Of a stretch of 13,892 nt of DNA, positions 7,628 through 13,892 are shown one piece after another (position 1 is the first letter of the stretch; each line of letters opens with the position of its first letter). Position numbers and translations under genes: made by a program. The stretch covers positions 1-13,892 of the forward strand of contig WUAK01000041.1 of the NCBI GenBank assembly GCA_009827205.1. The letters are read 5' to 3'. The DNA comes from Phycisphaeraceae bacterium (GTDB lineage: Bacteria > Planctomycetota > Phycisphaerae > Phycisphaerales > UBA1924). The notes beneath the pieces were generated by a model that saw only the letters and a list, made by a program, of their open reading frames with translations, ran no database searches and was not told the DNA's origin.

Positions 7628-8758
7628 ATGGTAGACCGCAAAGCCGCCAAACCCCGCATCGCGCTGTGCCACGATTGGCTCGTCGCGCGCCGGGGAGGCG
7701 AGCATGTCCTCGAAGCGATAGCCGAAGTCGCGGGTTCACTCGCGGATCTCGACGTCGTCTACACCATGTTCGACAACGGCGCACCCATCGGGAAGCACAC
7801 CGACGAACTCAAGCGCCAAACCAGTGCGCTCAATTCGGTACCTGATTACCTGCGTCGCTGGTTACTCCCGCTGTACCCGTTCGCCGTCTGGCAACTCTCC
7901 CGCAAACTCCGCAAACGCCACAAATCAAGACCTTACGACCTCGTCATCTCGACCCACTCATCAGCGATCAAGGCGATCAACCCGCCCAAGGGCGTCCCCC
8001 ACGTCTGCTACTGCCACGCACCCGCGCGATACATCTGGAACCAGCCGGGCGACTACGCCTCCGGGCTCATGGGCCTGGGCCTCACGCTCATAAGACCCCT
8101 CTACAAACTCTGGGACCGAAAGACCGCAGGCAGAGTCGAGCGTTTCCTCGCCAACTCATCGCACACACAGACCCAGATCCGCCGAAGCTACAAACATCCT
8201 TCCGACGTCTGCTTCCCGCCCGTGCGCACCGATTTTTTCACGCCAAACGAGAAGTCGATCCGCCGGGACCACTGGCTCGCCGTCGGCGCGTTTGTCCCAT
8301 ACAAACGCTTCGACCTCGCGATCGAAGCGGCGAACAAACGTAAGCACCCGCTCGTCATCATCGGATCGGGCCCGGAAGAACAGAAACTCCGGGCGCTAGC
8401 GGGCCCAACTGTCTCGTTTGAAAGCGCCAAGACCGACGCAAAGCTCCGTGAGGCGTACCGCACCGCGCGGCTGCTCATCTTCCCTCAGCTCGAAGACTTC
8501 GGGATCGTCGCCGTCGAAGCACAGGCCTGCGGCACACCCGTCGTCGCACTCGCAAAGGGCGGCGCGCTCGACACCATCATCGACAACAAAACCGGCACCC
8601 ACTTCCAGCATCAAACCGTCGACGCACTGCTCGAAGCGATCGATCGCTGCCCCAAACACAACGCCCTCGCGTGCCGCGAGCACGCCGAGCGTTTCAGCGA
8701 AACCGTGTTCAGAGAGCAGATCGCCTCTGTGATCCGAGAATTCATCCGCCGGGGGTGA
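7628..8758 (+). CDS. Glycosyltransferase family 4 protein
   Basis: A 376-residue GT-B retaining glycosyltransferase that would transfer a sugar from a nucleotide donor, probably to a polysaccharide or lipid carrier. The N-terminal acceptor domain begins RIALCHDWLVARRGGEHVLE, a form common in GT4 mannosyltransferase-like proteins, followed by VISTHSSAIKAI and VPHVCYCHAPARYIW. The donor domain starts near residue 217 (LAVGAFVPYKRFDLAIEA, with K226), then LVIIGSGPEEQKL, and has the E-x7-E motif as E289 and E297 in EDFGIVAVEAQACGTPVVA. I chose the ATG at 7628 because residues upstream of it do not look like protein. The Shine-Dalgarno is weak. The last 17 bases overlap the convergent flavin-reductase-like gene. 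There are no nearby polysaccharide genes to suggest the product. Confidence 0.92.
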   Translation: MVDRKAAKPRIALCHDWLVARRGGEHVLEAIAEVAGSLADLDVVYTMFDNGAPIGKHTDELKRQTSALNSVPDYLRRWLLPLYPFAVWQLSRKLRKRHKSRPYDLVISTHSSAIKAINPPKGVPHVCYCHAPARYIWNQPGDYASGLMGLGLTLIRPLYKLWDRKTAGRVERFLANSSHTQTQIRRSYKHPSDVCFPPVRTDFFTPNEKSIRRDHWLAVGAFVPYKRFDLAIEAANKRKHPLVIIGSGPEEQKLRALAGPTVSFESAKTDAKLREAYRTARLLIFPQLEDFGIVAVEAQACGTPVVALAKGGALDTIIDNKTGTHFQHQTVDALLEAIDRCPKHNALACREHAERFSETVFREQIASVIREFIRRG

Positions 8759-9200
8759 CGATCTTCGCCTCGTGCACCTGCCCGATGAACAGCTCGCAAT
8801 CCGCCTCAAGATCAAGGTGGCGCACCACCTCGCAATCGATCGCGGCCCGAGCGCGTTTCAGAATCGGTGACCCCGTCGCCCAGCGGCTCACCTCGAGCGC
8901 ATCGAACGGATCACCCAGTTCATCCGGCGCGTGGTAACTGTCAAACTTCTTGAGCAGTAACCGATCAGACTCATCGATCAGGTTCAGAGCAAAGCCCCGG
9001 CTGTCCCGGATCAACGGCTCAAGCGAGTGGCACTTCTTCACAGCAACACTGATCAGAACAGGCTCGGTCGCGCACCTCTGAACCCAGCGCACCACCATCC
9101 CCGCCCGGCTGCCGTCGTACGACGAGGTCATCACCCACGTCGCCCAGGGCACACGCTCGAGAATCGAGGCCACTCTCTCGGAGTTGAGCTCAACCGACAA
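8742..9200 (-). CDS. Flavin reductase-like domain protein
   Basis: A 152-residue protein with the layout of small FMN-binding flavin reductases: ATWVMTSSYDGSRAGMVVRW at the N-terminus, EPVLISVAVKKCHSLEPLI, then FALNLIDESDRLLLKKF, DPFDALEVSRWATGSPILKR, AAIDCEVVRHLDLEADCELF and IGQVHEAKIV. Family members reduce FMN or FAD with NAD(P)H or serve as flavin-binding oxidoreductases; the partner is unknown. The start is a TTG with GGGAG seven bases upstream; the first internal ATG is over 20 residues in, inside the conserved domain. It converges on and overlaps the glycosyltransferase gene by 17 bases, so the two transcripts are antisense at their ends. Confidence 0.86.
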   Translation of the reverse strand: MSVELNSERVASILERVPWATWVMTSSYDGSRAGMVVRWVQRCATEPVLISVAVKKCHSLEPLIRDSRGFALNLIDESDRLLLKKFDSYHAPDELGDPFDALEVSRWATGSPILKRARAAIDCEVVRHLDLEADCELFIGQVHEAKIVTPGG

Positions 9201-9390
9201 CGAACCACTCCCTACCCGAGGAACCGAACGGCCCCGGCGATGAACCCCTCCACGAGTCCCCGCACTCTACATCAGACGCAGAATCCTCGCTGACGAGAAA
9301 TATTTTAGACACCAACCATAACCCTATCGATCGCCGCAACCCGTGATTACAAGCGGCTCTCGGAATGTCCGTTCTGCGCACACATATCCA

Positions 9391-9410
9391 AGGGAAATCA
9401 ACAATTCCCT
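9391..9410. promoter_or_regulatory. Inverted repeat upstream of mraZ
   Basis: AGGGAA (9391-9396) and TTCCCT (9405-9410) form a perfect 6-bp inverted repeat with an 8-base spacer. It lies 17 bases before the MraZ-box-like repeats, in the 276-base gap between the flavin-reductase-like gene and mraZ. The rest of that gap holds an AT-rich spot (ATTTTA at 9302-9307, a possible minus-strand -10) but no gene. It could be an operator; binding is untested. Confidence 0.35.
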
Positions 9411-9426
9411 CAATGGTGTTGCAATG

Positions 9427-9441
9427 TGGGACGATGTGGTA
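9427..9441 (+). promoter_or_regulatory. Putative MraZ operator (10-bp-spaced TGG repeats)
   Basis: TGGGA (9427-9431), five bases, then TGGTA (9437-9441) reproduce the spacing of MraZ binding sites, which in E. coli are TGGGA-type direct repeats 10 bp apart upstream of mraZ. Wider 10-base units CAATGTGGGA and CGATGTGGTA match at eight positions. A weaker third unit, TGTTG at 9417-9421, keeps the same period. The site sits about 35-50 bases before the proposed mraZ start, as expected for autorepression. Confidence 0.55.
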
Positions 9442-9476
9442 GAAGATCCCACGCATGCCCATGGAGTACAGCCCCT

Positions 9477-9923
9477 TTGCTGTTTACAGGTTCGTCAGAA
9501 CACACCATCGACGACAAAAAACGGTTGTCGATCGCCTCGAAGCACCGCTCTCTGCTGCCCCAGAGCGTGTCGGCGTGGTACTGCGTTCCCTGGCCCACGG
9601 GCGTCTTGAGGCTGTACCCGGAACCGACGTTTATGGAGCTCGCGAACAAATGGGACGATTCGCTGACACCGACAGACGACCAGGCACAACTGATGTCAAC
9701 GCTGTTCGGCTTCGCCGAGAGAGTCGAGATGGACTCCGGAGGCCGGGTCAGGCTCCCACAGAAGCATCTCGACCTGGTCGGGACTGGCTCGGCTGTGGTC
9801 GTGCTAGGTGCGAAGAACAGGCTCGAGGTCCGCAGCTCAGATGGCTGGCAGGACGAGGAGCAGAAGCGATTCGCCGAGTTGAGCAAGCTGGTCGCGGGCA
9901 CAACCCCCTCCTCAGGAAGCTAA
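9477..9923 (+). CDS. mraZ: Transcriptional regulator MraZ
   Basis: MraZ is a ring-forming DNA-binding regulator with two AbrB-like domains, normally the first gene of the division and cell-wall (dcw) cluster. Domain one is LFTGSSEHTIDDKKRLSIASKHR; domain two is VEMDSGGRVRLPQKH, a clean D-x-x-G-R-x-x-L-P motif. In domain one the usual glycine of D-x-K-G-R is Lys and the usual proline is Ala. I chose the TTG at 9477, which gives 148 residues beginning MLFTG, close to the canonical MF-x-G start, with GGAG ten bases upstream. Starting at the GTG at 9426 would add 17 residues unlike the family and would place the operator inside the gene. No rsmH/mraW, ftsL or pbp gene follows; the next gene is convergent trxA after strong terminators, so mraZ is monocistronic here. 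Confidence 0.88.
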   Translation: MLFTGSSEHTIDDKKRLSIASKHRSLLPQSVSAWYCVPWPTGVLRLYPEPTFMELANKWDDSLTPTDDQAQLMSTLFGFAERVEMDSGGRVRLPQKHLDLVGTGSAVVVLGAKNRLEVRSSDGWQDEEQKRFAELSKLVAGTTPSSGS

Positions 9924-10130
9924 TGAAAGCCATCCCAGGCAGAAACACACAAGCCCGGGCAGAGCAAAGCGATCACGGACTGATCATGCACTGACTCTGA
10001 CACATCGCAGCCGCCCTCGCAAGGACGCGCGGGCGGCAGCACGGGCAAAAGCTCAATAACACAACCTACTACCGACCGATCCGGGGATTCTTTCGGGAGA
10101 GAGAGATCCAGACCGGGTCGGATTCCCAAA
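9924..10130. other. Intergenic stretch after mraZ, no gene seen
   Basis: Between the mraZ stop and its terminator hairpin lie about 200 bases where I find no convincing coding frame or tRNA. CCGCCC near 10012 and GGGCGG near 10030 can pair, giving a GC-rich hairpin (GCCGCCC with GGGCGGC) without a T-tract. It may be an untranslated 3' region of mraZ. Confidence 0.4.
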
Positions 10131-10181
10131 GAGCACGCCGGCCGACGCTCACATACTGATCAGGCCGGCGTTGCTCGTTTT
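10131..10181 (+). terminator. Intrinsic terminator of mraZ
   Basis: GAGCACGCCGGCC (10131-10143) pairs with GGCCGGCGTTGCTC (10163-10176) through 13 bp with one bulged T, around a 19-base loop. GTTTT follows immediately. Orientation fits the end of the mraZ transcript. Confidence 0.75.
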
Positions 10182-10197
10182 AACCATCAACAAACAC

Positions 10198-10229
10198 AAA
10201 AAACACCCCCGCCTCACCAGCAGGGGTGT
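10198..10229 (-). terminator. Intrinsic terminator of trxA
   Basis: On the minus strand ACACCCC (10229-10223) pairs with GGGGTGT (10209-10203), followed at once by a run of six T (10203-10198). It lies about 30 bases after the trxA stop and back to back with the mraZ terminator, insulating the convergent genes. Confidence 0.85.
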
Positions 10230-10261
10230 ATTGAATCGCTCTTTTCTGAAAGCCCCGTGGA

Positions 10262-10591
10262 TCAGCCGAGGGCAGTGTCGATCCGGTCAGCAAGGTCTTC
10301 CTTGCTCGCCAGACCAACCCGCATGTCAACAACCTCGCCGCCCTTGAAGATGGCAACCGTCGGGATCGACATGATGCCGTACTTCACGCTGATCGCCTGC
10401 GCCTCATCGATGTTGAGCTTGCCTACTTTGACTTTGCCGTCGTAATCAGAGGCCAATTCTTCGATCACAGGCGAGAGCGCGACGCACGGAGCGCACCACT
10501 CTGCCCAGAAATCCACAAGAACCGGCGTATCGCTATTGAGGACCTCGGTCTCGAAGTTCTCTTCCGTGATGGTCAATGTGCCAGCGCCCAT
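10262..10591 (-). CDS. trxA: Thioredoxin
   Basis: A 109-residue cytosolic thioredoxin, a general protein disulfide reductase recycled by thioredoxin reductase. The fold is complete: TPVLVDFWAEWCAPC with active-site C33 and C36, then LSPVIEELASDYDGKVKVGKLNIDE, the cis-proline loop YGIMSIPTVAIF (P77) and the C-terminal helix LASKEDLADRIDTAL. The active site is WCAPC instead of the common WCGPC, with Ala34 in place of Gly. The start ATG has GGAG seven bases upstream; a longer frame exists upstream but is not protein-like. It is monocistronic with its own terminator. Confidence 0.96.
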   Translation of the reverse strand: MGAGTLTITEENFETEVLNSDTPVLVDFWAEWCAPCVALSPVIEELASDYDGKVKVGKLNIDEAQAISVKYGIMSIPTVAIFKGGEVVDMRVGLASKEDLADRIDTALG

Positions 10592-10836
10592 GACGATGCT
10601 CCTTTCGTCTGCCTGAGTCTCCGCCCTCTCGCGAAGTGTCAGACAGTAGGACAGGATGAACCCAGCCGGAAGACCTATTATTTCACGAACAAAAATTGTC
10701 GGTGCCACAGGGAACTCGTGCATACAGCCCGACGTAATATCTCTGCAACGCAGCGATAGGCCCAAGCAGGGCCACCTGTCGACCGATATTTCGGGACGCA
10801 GGGCACAAGGTAACAGCACAACAAAGGGTCATTCGT
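10592..10836. promoter_or_regulatory. Divergent region, trxA / first pilin-like gene
   Basis: These 245 bases separate two divergent genes and must contain both promoters. AAAGGAG serves trxA. For the pilin-like gene AAAGGG lies eight bases before the ATG. TAATAT at 10735-10740 is a possible plus-strand -10, without a clear -35. A small hairpin CCGA-TATT-TCGG (10783-10794) lies in the pilin leader. The TATAGAC and TTCCACGA boxes seen before the second and third pilin-like genes are not found here. Confidence 0.4.
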
Positions 10837-11802
10837 ATGAACAAGCGTGTACGCGCCTTTACTCTCATCGAATTGTTGGTCGTGATCGCGATCATCGCGC
10901 TCCTCATCGGGATCCTCCTCCCGGCTCTGGCAAAGGCCAGGCTCGCCGCGCAGAAGCTCCTGGGACAGGCCAACCACCGCGGCGTACAGCAAGGCGTCCA
11001 CTTCTACGCCGATCAGTACGACGACTTCACACCCGCCGGGCACGACAACTTCCCCGGCTCCGTCGGTGCAAACGACTTCGGGTACACATGGCCCGCTCAG
11101 ATCCGCTCGGCACTCGATGGCGATACCCAGTCCATGGAGATCTTCCAGAACCCCGGCGCCGGCAACGACTTCCCGATCGAGTGGACCAAGATCGTTGACC
11201 CGTCTTCGCCCGTCGCAATCCAAGATGACGACCAGGGCATGCTTGAGGCCGGCTACGAAGTCGGTGAGATCCCCGTCCGTCACGAGGCCGGCGGACGAAC
11301 CGATGTCTTCGACAACGGTTTCACCACCTTCAGCATGGGCTGGAACGAGATCGGATCCGCTCGACTCTTCGTCCGCAATCCCCGCGATCCGCAGGCATAC
11401 CTGAACCTCGGCATGGGCACCCACTACGCCGGCTCCTCGGTTATCAACAGCGCCGACGCCCAGACCCGCAAGGAAGCTGTCTCTGAGATGGGTCCCAAGC
11501 TCTCATCTGTGCGCAACGCCGGCGACTTCATCGCCCACGCCGACTCACTCGTCGATGCCGAAGAAGACGGCTGGGTCTCACCCCAGGGCCGACGCGGCGC
11601 ACGCTTCGAGTTCGCTTTCCCAGGCGGCTACTTCAGCGGCCAGGCCAACTTCGCGTTCCTCGACGGCCACGTCGAATCTCTCAACGTCGCCGATTACGTC
11701 CTCGAACGCCTCGATTCGACCGTGGACACTGAAGACCCAGGCTGGAAGGCTCGGATCCGCCGCTGGAACAACGACGGCGACCCCCACACCGAATGGTGGT
11801 AA
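10837..11802 (+). CDS. Prepilin-type protein with degenerate H-X9-DG C-terminus, copy 1
   Basis: A 321-residue pilin-like secreted protein. The N-terminus MNKRVRAFTLIELLVVIAII is a class III signal (type IV pilin or type II secretion pseudopilin): prepilin peptidase should cut between Ala7 and Phe8, leaving Glu12 as the mature Glu5 and a long hydrophobic helix through LLIGILLPALAKARLAAQKL. Ala instead of Gly before the cut is tolerated. The globular part is rich in Gly, Asn and Asp (YADQYDDFTPAGHD, NPGAGNDFPIEWTKI, GMGTHYAGSSVIN). Near the end, YFSGQANFAFLDGHVESL resembles the planctomycete prepilin-associated H-X9-DG motif, but the His position is Phe266 (D276, G277 intact). The tail is ARIRRWNNDG then PHTEWW. 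AAAGGG precedes the ATG by eight bases. Planctomycetes carry many such genes; whether this forms a filament, a sheath or a pseudopilus part is unknown. Confidence 0.9.
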   Translation: MNKRVRAFTLIELLVVIAIIALLIGILLPALAKARLAAQKLLGQANHRGVQQGVHFYADQYDDFTPAGHDNFPGSVGANDFGYTWPAQIRSALDGDTQSMEIFQNPGAGNDFPIEWTKIVDPSSPVAIQDDDQGMLEAGYEVGEIPVRHEAGGRTDVFDNGFTTFSMGWNEIGSARLFVRNPRDPQAYLNLGMGTHYAGSSVINSADAQTRKEAVSEMGPKLSSVRNAGDFIAHADSLVDAEEDGWVSPQGRRGARFEFAFPGGYFSGQANFAFLDGHVESLNVADYVLERLDSTVDTEDPGWKARIRRWNNDGDPHTEWW

Positions 11803-11843
11803 ATCAGGCTTCTGGCCTTCTGACAGCTGATTTCATCCTTGAG

Positions 11844-11879
11844 GAGCCCAGCGAGACAGCTGGGCTCTTCTTTCTTTTT
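11844..11879 (+). terminator. Intrinsic terminator after pilin-like copy 1
   Basis: GAGCCCAGC (11844-11852), loop GAGACA, GCTGGGCTC (11859-11867) form a perfect 9-bp stem followed by a T-rich tract, TTCTTTCTTTTT. It should end the first pilin-like transcript and so make copy 2 a separate unit. Confidence 0.9.
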
Positions 11880-11899
11880 GATCCATCGAGTAAGCAAAA

Positions 11900-11997
11900 T
11901 CCTGTATAGACACACACTCTGGGGTCTGATACGCTCTAACTTCCACGAATCCGCATTTCCGCGGGCAGGCAGAGTCCAAAAAACAGGAGCGGGGCTG
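11900..11997 (+). promoter_or_regulatory. Conserved promoter/leader of pilin-like copy 2
   Basis: Aligned with the leader of copy 3, this holds TCCTGTATAGAC (11900-11911, a possible -10), TTCCACGA (11941-11948), a hairpin TCCGC-ATTTCC-GCGGG (11950-11965), then GCAGAGT and ACAGGAGCGGG with the Shine-Dalgarno. From TATAGAC to the ATG is 86 bases, the same as in copy 3. Confidence 0.6.
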
Positions 11998-12966
<969 letters not shown>

Positions 12967-13010
12967 ATCAGGCTCACTGAGCCTTCAGACAAGAAACTCG
13001 CTTGAAAAGA

Positions 13011-13040
13011 GGCCCGGTGGGATCACCGGGCCCTTTTTTT
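13011..13040 (+). terminator. Intrinsic terminator after pilin-like copy 2
   Basis: GGCCCGGTG (13011-13019), tetraloop GGAT, CACCGGGCC (13024-13032) form a perfect 9-bp stem followed by C and seven T. Its sequence is unrelated to the terminator of copy 1 although position and role are equivalent. Confidence 0.93.
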
Positions 13041-13062
13041 CCCTCGAACCAGGCTGGCACAT

Positions 13063-13160
13063 TCCTCTATAGACTCTTGGGCATGTTTTTGATAACATTT
13101 GTATTCCACGAGCCCGCCTATCAGCGGGTAGCAGAGTTCGCAGAACAGGAGCGGGACCCG
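13063..13160 (+). promoter_or_regulatory. Conserved promoter/leader of pilin-like copy 3
   Basis: It carries TCCTCTATAGAC (13063-13074), TTCCACGA (13104-13111), a hairpin CCCGC-CTATCA-GCGGG (13113-13128), GCAGAGT and ACAGGAGCGGG. The hairpin ends 32 bases before the ATG, exactly as in copy 2. Its loop sequence differs but its size is the same, and the outer U-G pair of copy 2 is a C-G pair here. Confidence 0.6.
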
Positions 13161-13892
13161 ATGAAAACGAGTCAATCTCGTGCATTTACACTGATCGAAC
13201 TGCTGGTTGTCATCGCGATCATCGCGCTGCTCATCGGCATCCTCTTGCCCGCGCTGGCGAAGGCACGACTCGCCGCCCAGAAATTGCTCGGGCAGGCCAA
13301 CCACAGAAGTGTCCAGCAGGGTGTCGCGTTCTACTCGTCCGAGTTCGACGAAAACACCCCAACCGGCCACGACCTGGGGACTCGAAACTGGAGCTACACC
13401 TGGCCGGCACAGGTCCGCTCCGTGATGGGCGATGCCCCCCAAGCCATGGAAGTATTCAGAAACCCAGGCGCTGGCAATGAGTACCCCGTCGACTGGTACC
13501 AGATCTTTGACGACTCCAACATCGCAACCGCGAGCTCGACCGGCGCCAACCCGCTCACCGAATGGGGCTACGAGGAGAACGAACTCGTCGTCTGGCACCG
13601 AGGCGGCAGAGCCGGCGCCGTTCTCCCTCCTGAAGATCAGGGATTCACTTCCTTCAGCTTCGCGTGGAACGAGACCGGCACCATCAATGAAGTTGGCACA
13701 ACACACCCACGCATCCCGGGCGGCACGCTCATCTTCGGCATGGGCATGCACGCACACATCCGCTCTGCCTGGAACGCCCAGTCAGCCGAGGTCAGGGCAG
13801 CAGCCCTCACCGAGCTGGGACCCAAACTCGCTCAGATCCAGAACCCCGCAGACATGATCGTCGTCACCGACTCGTTCGTCGATGGCACGCAG
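13161..13892 (+). CDS. Prepilin-type protein, copy 3, C-terminus beyond contig end
   Basis: The first 244 codons of a third paralogue. MKTSQSRAFTLIELLVVIAI and the following helix through LAAQKLLGQANHR match copies 1 and 2 almost residue for residue (cleavage expected between Ala8 and Phe9). The globular part is much more divergent and keeps only scattered blocks: TPTGHD, YTWPAQVRS, AMEVFRNPGAGNEYP, GMGMHAHIRS and LGPKLAQIQNPADMIVVTDS. A region at about residues 126-142 (ATASSTGANPLTEWGYE) has no clear counterpart. The start is supported by AGGAG nine bases upstream. The window ends before the DG-containing C-terminal motif, so completeness cannot be judged. Confidence 0.88.
   Translation, partial: MKTSQSRAFTLIELLVVIAIIALLIGILLPALAKARLAAQKLLGQANHRSVQQGVAFYSSEFDENTPTGHDLGTRNWSYTWPAQVRSVMGDAPQAMEVFRNPGAGNEYPVDWYQIFDDSNIATASSTGANPLTEWGYEENELVVWHRGGRAGAVLPPEDQGFTSFSFAWNETGTINEVGTTHPRIPGGTLIFGMGMHAHIRSAWNAQSAEVRAAALTELGPKLAQIQNPADMIVVTDSFVDGTQ

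Noticed and set aside
9455..9994. A 179-codon plus-strand frame overlapping mraZ
   Set aside because: The overlapping frame encodes clear MraZ motifs (DDKKRLSIASK, DSGGRVRLP). This one is Arg-rich and domain-free.
10131..10229. CRISPR-like or attachment-site-like repeats between mraZ and trxA
   Set aside because: The inverted repeats are two separate intrinsic terminators facing opposite ways, each with a T-tract. There are no regularly spaced direct repeats.
10678..11424. A 248-codon minus-strand frame opposite the first pilin-like gene
   Set aside because: Similar antisense frames appear opposite copies 2 and 3 because of the codon bias of the pilin-like genes. The plus-strand proteins have a full prepilin signal and a conserved C-terminus.
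13053..13074. Possible sigma-54 promoter: TGGCAC before copy 3
   Set aside because: TGGCAC at 13055-13060 matches the -24 element, but the -12 position reads TCTA instead of TTGC, and copy 2 lacks TGGCAC at the aligned position.

Overview
The window looks like a chromosomal contig end from a GC-rich planctomycete, probably of the Phycisphaerae type. The clues are the planctomycete-style prepilin genes with a degenerate H-X9-DG C-terminus, the form of the RpoB and L11 proteins, a single mraZ away from any division cluster, and frequent TTG or poorly led starts. This placement is inference; no database was searched. Bases 1-18 are not genomic: they match the end of the Illumina TruSeq read-2 adapter and cut rpoB off inside its reading frame.

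Bases 19-5668 (minus strand) hold the L11-L1-L10-L12-RpoB operon: rplK, rplA, rplJ, rplL, then a 315-base structured gap, then rpoB, truncated before its GDKMAGRHGNKG region. secE and nusG are not directly upstream of rplK. Instead a divergent putative lipoprotein gene begins 217 bases away.

Bases 5886-9200 hold four single genes in alternating orientation: a small putative lipoprotein (+), a TIM-barrel amidohydrolase (-), a GT4 glycosyltransferase (+) and a flavin-reductase-like protein (-). They meet as tightly packed convergent and divergent pairs, with one 3-base gap, one 17-base overlap and one 47-base divergent spacer. No common pathway is evident.

Bases 9201-10591 hold a stand-alone mraZ (+) with 10-bp-spaced TGG repeats typical of MraZ operators just upstream, and a thioredoxin gene (-) with a WCAPC active site. 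Two back-to-back intrinsic terminators separate these convergent genes.

Bases 10837-13892 hold three tandem same-strand genes for pilin-like proteins with an almost invariant type IV prepilin N-terminus. The third runs off the contig. The first two are each followed by their own strong terminator, and the second and third share a leader with the same spacing: a TATAGAC box, TTCCACGA, a 5-bp hairpin and AGGAG. Near-identity in different parts of different gene pairs suggests gene conversion. This array is the most interesting part of the window.
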